Part shown: positions 1 through 9,032 of the stretch, in pieces
Layout of the letters: each line of letters starts with the position of its first letter
Numbering within the stretch: the stretch's first letter is position 1
Origin: Crocinitomicaceae bacterium
GTDB taxonomy: Bacteria; Bacteroidota; Bacteroidia; Flavobacteriales_D; Crocinitomicaceae
Direction: 5' to 3'
DNA length: 64,000 nt
Assembly (NCBI GenBank): GCA_030830895.1
Contig: JAURMC010000005.1
Location: forward strand, 91,030-155,029
Translations under genes and position numbers: made by a program
Notes under the pieces: model-generated
Databases searched by the model: none
The model's input: the letters and a program-made list of their open reading frames with translations, nothing else
Told to the model about the DNA's origin: nothing

Positions 1-831
1 CAACCCTTTGGGTGAAGAAACAGCAATACCCACATCTGCATAGTCATGATATACAATTTCATTTCCGTCAATTTGACCGTTTACAGCAGGATATAGTTTC
101 AATGCTTCCGTTACGGCTTTTGTGAAAAATGACATGAAGCCTAAATTCACTTCATGGTGTTTTGCAAAAGCATCTTTATATTTCGCGCGCAACTCCATTA
201 TCGGCTTCATATCAATTTCATTGAAGGTAGTAAGCATTGCTGTTTCATTTTTCACTGAAACAAGTCGTTCTGCAATTTTTCTGCGCAACATTGACATTTT
301 CTCACGACGTGTATCACGTGTGCCGCCCCATCCTTCTGACGCACTACCATCAAATCCGGTGGATAATGCATTGATTACATCATTTTTTGTGATTCGACCA
401 TCTTTACCGGTAGCTTTTACTTGAACCGCATCCAGTTTGTTTTCATTCATCAATTTTGCTGCCGCGGGCGATGGAGTTCCAGCCGCGTATGAAGGCACAG
501 GATCAGGGTTTGGTGCAGGTGTTTCTTTTATCTCCTCCACAGGCGCTTCTTCCTTTGCACTAACAGGTTTTGACTTCCCTGCGGTACGCTTTGCGCTCGT
601 GTCAATGTGACACACCACTTGGCCCACTTTAACTGTATCTCCTTCTTGCGCTTTTAAGGTAATTATTCCACTTTGCTCCGCAGGCAATTCAAGTGTAGCT
701 TTATCTGAATCAACCTCTGCAATTGGTTGGTCTTTTTCTACATAATCTCCATCAGCAACTAACCACTGAGCGATTTCTACTTCTGATATTGATTCCCCTG
801 GAGAGGGTACTTTCATTTCAAGTATTGCCAT
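1..831 (-). CDS. odhB: 2-oxoglutarate dehydrogenase E2 component (dihydrolipoyl succinyltransferase), truncated at the window edge
   Basis: Reverse strand from the ATG at 829-831 reads MAILEMKVPSPGESISEVEIAQWLVADGDYVEKDQPIAEVDSDKATLELPAEQSG, a lipoyl domain with DKA motif; it sits just downstream of the E1 gene. Confidence 0.93.
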   Translation of the reverse strand, partial: MAILEMKVPSPGESISEVEIAQWLVADGDYVEKDQPIAEVDSDKATLELPAEQSGIITLKAQEGDTVKVGQVVCHIDTSAKRTAGKSKPVSAKEEAPVEEIKETPAPNPDPVPSYAAGTPSPAAAKLMNENKLDAVQVKATGKDGRITKNDVINALSTGFDGSASEGWGGTRDTRREKMSMLRRKIAERLVSVKNETAMLTTFNEIDMKPIMELRAKYKDAFAKHHEVNLGFMSFFTKAVTEALKLYPAVNGQIDGNEIVYHDYADVGIAVSSPKGL

Positions 832-835
832 AATA

Positions 836-3562
836 TTATTTTACAACCGTTAATTTAGCATAAGCAAAAAGCGAATCGTATAAGTTCGCTAAATGTTTTT
901 CATGCAATTTTTTAGACCCCTCGGCGGATGCTGCACTAGCTCTTCTATGAATTCCAATAAGGTTCAACGCCTTCAAATTCATAGCCATATATGTCCATGC
1001 ACCCATATTGGCAGGTTCTTCTTGTGCCCAAATAACATGCTTTGGGCTATATTTTTTAATTATTCCATTTATTTGTTTTTCAGGTAAAGGATATAGCTGT
1101 TCAACACGCACAAAAGCCATATTTTGAACACCTAATGCCTTTGCTTTTTCTTTCATTTCGTAATAAAACTTACCTGAACATAAAACTACGGAATCTATAG
1201 ATTTCAAATTTACTCCCTTATCATCTATCACCTCGGAAAAACAACCTTTTTCAATTTCTTCAAGAGATGAAGTTGCATCTGGATATCGCAATAACATTTT
1301 TGGTGAGAAGACCACTAAAGGTTTTCTAAAATCACGTTTCAATTGACGTCTTATTACATGAAAATGATTGGCAGGGGTTGAAGTATTTACAATCTGCATA
1401 TTATAATCTGCACATTGTTGTAAAAACCTTTCAAGCCGGGCACTTGAGTGCTCGGCACCTTGACCTTCATATCCATGCGGAAGTAACATCATTAAACCTG
1501 ATTGAGTTGCCCATTTATCCTCCCCCGCTGAAATAAACTGGTCTACCATAATTTGAGCACCATTAAAGAAGTCGCCGAATTGAGCTTCCCAAATTGTTAA
1601 ACCAGATGGGTGGGCAAGCGAATAACCATACTCAAAGCCAAGTACTCCATATTCTGAAAGCAACGAGTTATAAGCGTAAAACTTAGCTTGACGATCTGTT
1701 AATAAATTTAAGGTCTCAATTTCTTCTTCCGTATCTTCGGTTTTTACTACTGCATGACGATGAGAAAAGGTACCCCGTTCAACATCTTGACCAGAAAGAC
1801 GAACACTATGTCCTTCATTTAAAAGCGAGGCATAGGCTAGCATTTCAGCGGTTCCCCAATCCAATTTATTATTTTCTACGGCAGCTAAACGATCTTCATA
1901 AATCTTAGATATCTTTCGAAAGTATTTTTTATCCTTAGGCAAGGTCGCCAATTTTCTACCTAGTTCAAGTAAGATTTTCTTGTCAACCCCTGTTATTGGA
2001 GATTGCTCAAAATCAGCTTGGGTGCCATGCCGGAAACCTTCCCACGTTGCACTCAAGAAATCAAACACTTGTGACTTATCTTTCTTCTGTGCTTCTTCAT
2101 ATTCATGTTCAAGAAATTGCAAGTAAGAATCCTCAATGGATTTAGCTTGATCAGCCATTAATACCCCTTCTGCCTCCAATTGCTTTTGATAAATCACTTT
2201 GGGATTAGGGTGTTTCATGATAATATCATACAACGTCGGTTGGGTAAATTTAGGCTCGTCTCCTTCGTTGTGCCCGTATTTTCTGTAGCATAATAAATCA
2301 ATAAAGATATCACGCTTGAATTCTTGGCGATAAGCAACTGCAATCTCCATTGCCTGAACCACCGCTTCAACATCATCTCCGTTCACATGAAATACTGGAG
2401 AGAGCGTTGTTTTAGCGACATCAGTGCAATAGGTAGATGATCTACCATCCAGGTAATTGGTAGTAAATCCAACTTGATTATTGACAACTATATGTATGGT
2501 CCCGCCTACACGGTAACCATCTAACTGAGCCATTTGAACGGTTTCATAAACAATCCCTTGCCCGGCAATCGCAGCATCTCCATGAATCAATACAGGACAT
2601 ACTTTATTCTCACTGTAAAAAACATTATCAATTTTCGCACGAGCGATGCCTTCAACCACTGTATTTACAGCCTCTAAATGAGAAGGGTTTGGAGCAAGTG
2701 TAAGACCTAGTTCATTACCGTTTTCGAGGGTGATATTAGAGGTAAAACCTTGGTGATATTTTACATCACCATCAAAATACATATTAAACTCAAATTCTTT
2801 CCCTTCAAACTCAGAGAAAATGTTGCTTGGTTTTTTATTAAATATATTAGCCAAGGTGTTTAGGCGGCCTCTGTGAGCCATTCCCATCACGAAATAAGAA
2901 ATGCCTGCTTCAGCTCCTTTGCGAATTAGGGTGTCAAGGGATGGAATTAGTGCCTCTCCCCCTTCAATTGAAAAACGTTTTTGGCCAACGAATTTCTTAC
3001 CTAAAAAAGCTTCAAATACTGAGGCCTGAACAAGTTTCTCGAATATTTTTATCTTCCGAGTTGCATCTAATTTGGGTCTATTATTTAGTTCTATTTTATT
3101 TTTCAACCATGCGATTCGCTCTGGATCTCGCATGTAAACGAACTCAATGCCTATCGATTGGCAATACGTTAATTCAAGGTGTTGGATGATCTCATTTAGA
3201 GTGGCTGGACCAATACCAACTTCCTCCCCAGCTTGAAATATTAGATTTAAGTCTGTTTTAGCTAATCCGAAATTCTCAATCTCTAAGTTAGGTGAATATT
3301 TTCTGCGTTCCCTAACGGGGTTGGTTTTCGTGAACAAATGTCCTCGTGTTCGGTAGGCATTTATAAGATTGATTACATTAAATTCTTTTTGGAAATTCTC
3401 AGGAATGCCCCCGGAAGCAGAAAAATCCGTTTGTGCAAATTCAAATCCCTCAAAAAACTTCTGCCAACCTAAATCAACATTGGCTGGGTTTTGTTTGTAT
3501 TGGTTGTATAAATGCTCAATAGCATTTACATCAGCGTTCCCTACATAAGAAATTTTATCCAT
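836..3562 (-). CDS. sucA: 2-oxoglutarate dehydrogenase E1 component
   Basis: 908-aa ORF with typical E1 motifs (GMAHRGRLNTLANI, HGDAAIAGQGIVYE, YRKYGHNEGDEP, LLPHGYEGQGAEHSSARLERFLQ). Confidence 0.97.
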   Translation of the reverse strand: MDKISYVGNADVNAIEHLYNQYKQNPANVDLGWQKFFEGFEFAQTDFSASGGIPENFQKEFNVINLINAYRTRGHLFTKTNPVRERRKYSPNLEIENFGLAKTDLNLIFQAGEEVGIGPATLNEIIQHLELTYCQSIGIEFVYMRDPERIAWLKNKIELNNRPKLDATRKIKIFEKLVQASVFEAFLGKKFVGQKRFSIEGGEALIPSLDTLIRKGAEAGISYFVMGMAHRGRLNTLANIFNKKPSNIFSEFEGKEFEFNMYFDGDVKYHQGFTSNITLENGNELGLTLAPNPSHLEAVNTVVEGIARAKIDNVFYSENKVCPVLIHGDAAIAGQGIVYETVQMAQLDGYRVGGTIHIVVNNQVGFTTNYLDGRSSTYCTDVAKTTLSPVFHVNGDDVEAVVQAMEIAVAYRQEFKRDIFIDLLCYRKYGHNEGDEPKFTQPTLYDIIMKHPNPKVIYQKQLEAEGVLMADQAKSIEDSYLQFLEHEYEEAQKKDKSQVFDFLSATWEGFRHGTQADFEQSPITGVDKKILLELGRKLATLPKDKKYFRKISKIYEDRLAAVENNKLDWGTAEMLAYASLLNEGHSVRLSGQDVERGTFSHRHAVVKTEDTEEEIETLNLLTDRQAKFYAYNSLLSEYGVLGFEYGYSLAHPSGLTIWEAQFGDFFNGAQIMVDQFISAGEDKWATQSGLMMLLPHGYEGQGAEHSSARLERFLQQCADYNMQIVNTSTPANHFHVIRRQLKRDFRKPLVVFSPKMLLRYPDATSSLEEIEKGCFSEVIDDKGVNLKSIDSVVLCSGKFYYEMKEKAKALGVQNMAFVRVEQLYPLPEKQINGIIKKYSPKHVIWAQEEPANMGAWTYMAMNLKALNLIGIHRRASAASAEGSKKLHEKHLANLYDSLFAYAKLTVVK

Positions 3563-3619
3563 CTTTAACTACGGAATTTAGTCGAATGCAAAGTTATCAA
3601 ATTACAAGGAATTCCCCTA

Positions 3620-4009
3620 CTAATCGTCTTTATTTGTAACATACTTTATTCCGATAGCAAGGATAGAAGAAATCATTAGCAGACCTCCGATTGGAGTAAT
3701 CGGCCCAAGAAAGGAAAGGTCTAAGTGCGTAATTTCGGCAACAACAAGACCGTAAATTGATCCTGAAAAGCAGGCCAAACCAACCAAAAAAAGGAGTACC
3801 CATCGTTTAATTTGAATCCGACTAAAAATTGGCTGAAATGAAAGAATTAAGAGAAATAGTGCTCCATAAATTTGATATTTTACCGCTGTTTCAAAAGCAA
3901 GCTGCCATTTAATGATTACAAGCTTTTTTAGCGCATGGGCCCCAAATGCACCCAAGGAAATAGCAAGTGCAAATATTATAAAAGCAATAAGCGTCAACTT
4001 TCGATTCAT
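3620..4009 (-). CDS. DUF423 family small membrane protein
   Basis: 129 aa, four hydrophobic segments, N-terminal LGAFGAHALKK motif typical of DUF423 (YgdD-like). Confidence 0.85.
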   Translation of the reverse strand: MNRKLTLIAFIIFALAISLGAFGAHALKKLVIIKWQLAFETAVKYQIYGALFLLILSFQPIFSRIQIKRWVLLFLVGLACFSGSIYGLVVAEITHLDLSFLGPITPIGGLLMISSILAIGIKYVTNKDD

Positions 4010-4060
4010 TATCTTGTTTTATTCAAAAGTATATATCTTCGTTGACATATAATTCAGCTC

Positions 4061-4606
4061 ATGAAACTGAACCTGCTAATTCTTTTATCTCTTGGTTTGT
4101 TATTGTCTTGCGACAATAATGAGAATAAACAAGCGATGGCTGAAGATTATTATCAATTCAAAGAAGTAGACCTCAGCCCTTACGACTTACCTGCCACCTT
4201 TTTTATTCCGGATGAAACGGCTGGAATTGGTGCCTCATTTCAAACTACCATTGAACATGAGGAAGAATTTAAATGGAAAGTAATGGCTGGACCGAATTTT
4301 CAATTATTCATTGAAGATTGGGGAAACAATGCTAATAAATTTTCGGAGTTTAAAAAAACGTTACAAGAAAGCGATGTATTTAAGGTATCCATTATCTCTG
4401 ATGAACGTGATTGTATTATTTACAAACGAGAATTAATAAAACACATTAAAGTACCAAAATACAAGCATGTTTCTTATCACATCTACGGTTTAAAAAAATT
4501 GGGCGATTATTATTATGAGATAAAAAACAAAGATAATGGAGACAGTAAATCCGTAGTTGAACTTATGAGAAAGTCGGTAAAATCCTTTAAATATAAATCA
4601 AATTGA
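4061..4606 (+). CDS. putative lipoprotein of unknown function
   Basis: 181-aa ORF with lipobox-like N-terminus (LGLLLSC). Confidence 0.7.
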   Translation: MKLNLLILLSLGLLLSCDNNENKQAMAEDYYQFKEVDLSPYDLPATFFIPDETAGIGASFQTTIEHEEEFKWKVMAGPNFQLFIEDWGNNANKFSEFKKTLQESDVFKVSIISDERDCIIYKRELIKHIKVPKYKHVSYHIYGLKKLGDYYYEIKNKDNGDSKSVVELMRKSVKSFKYKSN

Positions 4607-5664
4607 TTTCAAGAGAAGAAATATTAAACGTATTAGCAAATATTCAAGATCCAGACTCCAAGCAGGATATTGTTAGTGCTAATTTGCTCGGAAAAATTGA
4701 AATCGATGAATCACGAATATTCATTCAAGTTAACAGCATTAACCCAGCTTTACACGCCAGAAAACGCATGGAAGAAGCGGTAAGATTTAGATTAACCAAT
4801 GAATTTGGTAAGCAATTTAAGATTGAATGTGAAGTTAAAACTGTATCCGGTAATGAGCGAAAAAGCAGGCGCAATGTACTTCCTGAAGTCTCTCACGTGG
4901 TTGCAATCGCCTCGGGTAAGGGCGGAGTAGGTAAATCTACCTTGACGGCCAACCTTGCAGTTGGATTAGTACAAGCAGGGTTCACCGTGGGATTAATTGA
5001 TGCGGACATTTACGGTCCAAGTATGCCTACCATGTTCGACGTAATCGGAGAGCGCCCTAAAATGATAGAAATAAATGGAAAATCATTGATTGAACCTGTT
5101 GAAAATCATGGCGTTAAGTTACTTTCCATTGGGTTTTTTACCGATCAAGAGAACGCTGTCGTTTGGCGTGGTCCAATGGCTTCTAAAGCACTCACACAAA
5201 TGATTACGGAAGCAAATTGGGGAAAGCTAGATTTTTTATTGGTTGATTTACCTCCGGGAACAGGAGACATTCATTTATCATTGTTACAGACCTTACCATT
5301 AGATGGTGTTGTTATTATAAGTACCCCTCAAGAGGTAGCTTTAGCCGATGCTCGTAGGGGTGTCAATATGTTCAAAGTAGAAGGATTGCAAGTTCCTATT
5401 GTTGGTATTGTAGAAAACATGGCTTGGTTCACACCTGAAGAGTTGCCTGAAAATAAATACTATATTTTCGGAAGGGATGGTGCTAAAAACCTTGCCAATG
5501 GTATGGGTATTGAGTTTTTGGGGGCAATTCCTTTGGTACAAAGCATTCGAGAAGCCGGCGATGTAGGGCGTCCCGCAGTTCTTCAAAGGGGATCAATTAT
5601 TGGGTTGGCATTTGACGAATTAGTTCATAATTTTGTTCAACGCATACAGAATTTAAAATCTTAA
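4603..5664 (+). CDS. Mrp/NBP35-family Fe-S cluster carrier ATPase (apparent TTG start)
   Basis: P-loop ASGKGGVGKSTLTANLA, DADIYGPSMPTMF, LVDLPPGTGDIHLSL; N-terminal DUF59-like segment. Confidence 0.95.
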   Translation: MISREEILNVLANIQDPDSKQDIVSANLLGKIEIDESRIFIQVNSINPALHARKRMEEAVRFRLTNEFGKQFKIECEVKTVSGNERKSRRNVLPEVSHVVAIASGKGGVGKSTLTANLAVGLVQAGFTVGLIDADIYGPSMPTMFDVIGERPKMIEINGKSLIEPVENHGVKLLSIGFFTDQENAVVWRGPMASKALTQMITEANWGKLDFLLVDLPPGTGDIHLSLLQTLPLDGVVIISTPQEVALADARRGVNMFKVEGLQVPIVGIVENMAWFTPEELPENKYYIFGRDGAKNLANGMGIEFLGAIPLVQSIREAGDVGRPAVLQRGSIIGLAFDELVHNFVQRIQNLKS

Positions 5665-5671
5665 TTTTCTT

Positions 5672-5908
5672 ATGGATGATTTAACTTCAAAGGTACTTTC
5701 TGCTATCGCTTTAATTCGACCATTTCTCAACGATGATGGTGGTGACGTTGAGTTGGTTGAAGTAACACAAAATCATGAGGCAAAAGTTAGGTTAACCGGT
5801 TCTTGCCGAGAATGTTCAATGAAGCAATCTACCCTAAAAGGAGGGATTGAAGAAACGATCCGAAAAGCAGTACCTGAAATTAAGAGTGTGATTGCCGTGG
5901 AAGATTAA
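5672..5908 (+). CDS. NifU C-terminal-like Fe-S scaffold protein
   Basis: 78 aa, FLNDDGGDVELVEV...GSCRECSMKQSTLKGGIEETI. Confidence 0.93.
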   Translation: MDDLTSKVLSAIALIRPFLNDDGGDVELVEVTQNHEAKVRLTGSCRECSMKQSTLKGGIEETIRKAVPEIKSVIAVED

Positions 5909-7569
5909 ATCACCACAATTTTGGCCATTTGTCCTTTACATTTTACGAAATAAACCCCTTTAATGGGGCTGCTTTTATAAACTTCATTGGGTTCTAGTCT
6001 TATAATACTATGCTGTCCTGAGGTATTGATTATTTGGACAACTTGAAGTTCTGAACTTTGATTTTTGAATTCAATAATGGTTGAAGGATTGGCACCAATA
6101 GCTAATGGTTGAACAGCCGAATTTTGCGTCCCTGACAATGCGGTTATTGCCATTACAACCGCTAAATGCGCGTTTAAACGGCCATATCCTGCTTCTAGGT
6201 CCCATGCACCAAGTACTGCCATGCTGTCATATCCATAAGTTACCTTTTCCGCTGTCCAGCAGAGTATTTGTCTAACTTGTTCATTGGTTAGGTTAGGATT
6301 TGCACTAACCAACAACGCACCTACCCCAGCGGCATTTGGGCAGGCGGCACTCGTTCCATTAAAGGTTAACGTGAGTGCGTTGGCAGTAAAACCATTAGCT
6401 CCAAGCATGTCGGTAGTTGCGATTTTTACACCCGGTGCCATGAAATCTAAGTAATCACCAAACGTGCTGCCCCAATTTTCGCCTGAACAATCCGTTGGGC
6501 TTTTTCGATTATCGCACATGTCACTTGCCCCAACTGCCAACGTTGTTGATAAATTAGCAGGCCAAAGTACATCATTTATGTTGTCGTTACCTGCAGAGAA
6601 GAACATGGAAACCCCGAGTCCATTTCTTCCTTGATAAAAAGCACTGTCGATTTCATCGTTGATAATTTGTGTGTCAATTTGAAGCGCCTGAATGAACAAG
6701 GTGCTTAATCCCGCCGACGTACTCATAATATCACAATCCGCGATTCGCCATGCGTAAGCAGCACCATTCAATAAGCCAAGGGTACTCGTAAAGGGCTGCA
6801 CGCCTATATTCCCCGCGTATTGCATGTAATAAAAAATTCTAACCGGTATGAGCCTAGCTTCTGGGGCAATTCCAGTTGTGCCAATTGCATTATCCTGCAC
6901 GGCAGCTACGATGCCAGCGCATGCAGTGCCATGACCATCTGAACTAAAATTTGGGGTTGGATAGCCATGGGTATTCGATAAACTATCCGCATATGCATCA
7001 AAACCAGGAAGCAGGTTAGACATTAAATCAGGATGTAACGTATCTATCCCTGAGTCAAGAATGGCGACCTTTACCCCAAGACCCTTGGCGTAATCCCAGG
7101 CCGGTATTACCTCCATATCTGCCCCTATTGTACCATTATAATTTAATGGTCCTCCAAGATTTTCTATCGCCCATTGTCGATTGAAATTTGGGTCATCGGT
7201 AGTCGATTCCATGGTGAAAACCTGGTTGTAAAAGACGTCTACGTTCCAGTTTTTTTCAATAAGTTCTTTCTCCTGTTTTAAGGATTCAGCATCTTTAGCG
7301 GTTGACTTTACCAAGTAAATATTTGGAATAAACGGATGTGGATTAAAGTTTTCTGGTAGGGATGCAATTATATTTGGTTCCCAAGTTTTATTCCTAACTA
7401 TTAACGTATTGGTTTCAAAGCAAAGGTGTTTTCCTGCCGTTCTAACTTGCGTTTGAAAATTCCCATTAACCACAGTTTTTCCAACAACTCCCCAAGAAAA
7501 CCCATGGGGGAGTTGCGCATTAATTGTCCAAAAAATCAAGCAAAAAAATATAGAAACGTACTTATTCAT
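5905..7569 (-). CDS. secreted subtilisin-like S8 serine peptidase, probable T9SS C-terminal domain
   Basis: Catalytic motifs AILDSGIDTLHPDL, GHGTACAGIV, NGTSAACPNAAG; likely start at internal Met (MNKYVSIFFCLIF, signal peptide); C-terminus VYFVKCKGQMAKIVVI resembles a sorting domain. Confidence 0.92.
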   Translation of the reverse strand: MNKYVSIFFCLIFWTINAQLPHGFSWGVVGKTVVNGNFQTQVRTAGKHLCFETNTLIVRNKTWEPNIIASLPENFNPHPFIPNIYLVKSTAKDAESLKQEKELIEKNWNVDVFYNQVFTMESTTDDPNFNRQWAIENLGGPLNYNGTIGADMEVIPAWDYAKGLGVKVAILDSGIDTLHPDLMSNLLPGFDAYADSLSNTHGYPTPNFSSDGHGTACAGIVAAVQDNAIGTTGIAPEARLIPVRIFYYMQYAGNIGVQPFTSTLGLLNGAAYAWRIADCDIMSTSAGLSTLFIQALQIDTQIINDEIDSAFYQGRNGLGVSMFFSAGNDNINDVLWPANLSTTLAVGASDMCDNRKSPTDCSGENWGSTFGDYLDFMAPGVKIATTDMLGANGFTANALTLTFNGTSAACPNAAGVGALLVSANPNLTNEQVRQILCWTAEKVTYGYDSMAVLGAWDLEAGYGRLNAHLAVVMAITALSGTQNSAVQPLAIGANPSTIIEFKNQSSELQVVQIINTSGQHSIIRLEPNEVYKSSPIKGVYFVKCKGQMAKIVVI

Positions 7570-9007
7570 ATTTAATAAAAATGTTTTTAGGCTCCGTAAA
7601 AAACCGAAGTGCCTCCCATCCTCCTTCACGCCCCACACCTGAATCTTTCATCCCTCCAAATGGTGTTCGTAAGTCCCTCACCAACCAAGAATTTACCCAC
7701 ACAATGCCCATTTCCAAGCGATCTGCCATTCGATGGGCGGTGTTTAAGTCCTTTGTCCAAACCGAAGCTGCCAATCCGTATCGGGTGTCATTCGCCATAG
7801 CCAATACTTCCTCCTCGGTGGAAAAAGGCATCAAGGTTACCACCGGACCAAAAATCTCTTCCTGATTAGTTCGACACTCATTGGTTAGACCTTCAATGAT
7901 GGTAGGAGCGAGATAATAGCCTTCGTCATAGGGTGCTTCAAGAAACACTCGTTTTCCGCCCGTAAGTACATTTCCTCCTTCTGATTTAGCCAATTCAATA
8001 TAGCCTAGTACCTTTTCCATATGTGCCTTAGAAACTACGGCGCCAATTTGCGCTTTTGGGTCTGTTGGATTACTCACTTTGGCTGAAGAAACCCAATTCA
8101 CGAAGGCGCTTTTAAAGGTGTCATAAATATCATTATGGATGAAGATTCGCGAACCACAAAGGCATATTTGGCCTTGATTTGAAAATGATGACCTGAAAAT
8201 TTCTTTCACGGTTTGTTCGATGTCTACATCGGGAAATATAATGGTGGGATTTTTTCCCCCCAATTCTAAGCTCAATTTTTTAAACATAGGTGCAGCTACC
8301 TTCGCAATATGCTTCCCTGTTGCTGTTCCTCCGGTAAATGAAATGGCCTTTATTTTTGGATGCGCAACCATTGCATTTCCAATTTCAGGACCGGTTCCAT
8401 GTAGAATATTAAGCACCCCCGGGGGCAACCCGGCTTCCTTGGCTACTTGCCCTAACAAAAATGCGGTATATGGAGTAATTTCACTGGGTTTTGCAATCAC
8501 GCAATTCCCTGCAGCAAGGGCAGGCGCGATTTTCCAAGAAAACAGATAAAGTGGAAGGTTCCATGGTGAAATGCAACCGACAACACCAATAGGACGCCGT
8601 GTGGTGAAATTCACTCCAACATTTTCCATGTAGTGAGATTCAGAAGCGAAGTGCTCTATAGCCGTAGCAAAAAAATGAAAATTTGAAATCGCTCTTGGGA
8701 TGTCAACATGTGCCGCTAATTTCTCTGGCTTACCATTGTCTTTTGATTCAGCTTTCACGAATTCATCCATACGAGATTCTATTCCTGCGGCTAAACGAAG
8801 TAAAATCGCACTTCGTTCGTTTACAGACATTCCCGACCAAATGGGAAACGCTTTCTCGGATGCAAGCACAGCCATGCTTAAATCTTCATCACCTGATCGG
8901 GGTATTTTGGAATATACCGCCCCGGTTGCTGGTTCGACATTGTCAATGTATAGGCCGCTTACAGGAGCGTGGAATTCTCCATTGATAAAATTTTCTAATA
9001 ATTCCAT
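7562..9007 (-). CDS. NAD-dependent aldehyde dehydrogenase (possibly 2-aminomuconic/2-hydroxymuconic semialdehyde type)
   Basis: PWNLPLYLFSWKIAPALAAGN, FTGGTATGKHIA, LELGGKNPTIIFPD, NQGQICLCGSRIF. Confidence 0.93.
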   Translation of the reverse strand: MELLENFINGEFHAPVSGLYIDNVEPATGAVYSKIPRSGDEDLSMAVLASEKAFPIWSGMSVNERSAILLRLAAGIESRMDEFVKAESKDNGKPEKLAAHVDIPRAISNFHFFATAIEHFASESHYMENVGVNFTTRRPIGVVGCISPWNLPLYLFSWKIAPALAAGNCVIAKPSEITPYTAFLLGQVAKEAGLPPGVLNILHGTGPEIGNAMVAHPKIKAISFTGGTATGKHIAKVAAPMFKKLSLELGGKNPTIIFPDVDIEQTVKEIFRSSFSNQGQICLCGSRIFIHNDIYDTFKSAFVNWVSSAKVSNPTDPKAQIGAVVSKAHMEKVLGYIELAKSEGGNVLTGGKRVFLEAPYDEGYYLAPTIIEGLTNECRTNQEEIFGPVVTLMPFSTEEEVLAMANDTRYGLAASVWTKDLNTAHRMADRLEMGIVWVNSWLVRDLRTPFGGMKDSGVGREGGWEALRFFTEPKNIFIKYE

Positions 9008-9032
9008 GAGCGTGAATTTAATGATTCTGCGG

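Noticed and set aside
122-424. 100-aa plus-strand ORF and many similar short ORFs inside long genes
   Set aside because: Antisense to the well-supported odhB coding region; no recognisable protein family. The same applies to other short ORFs nested in sucA, the aldehyde dehydrogenase, hutU and metH.
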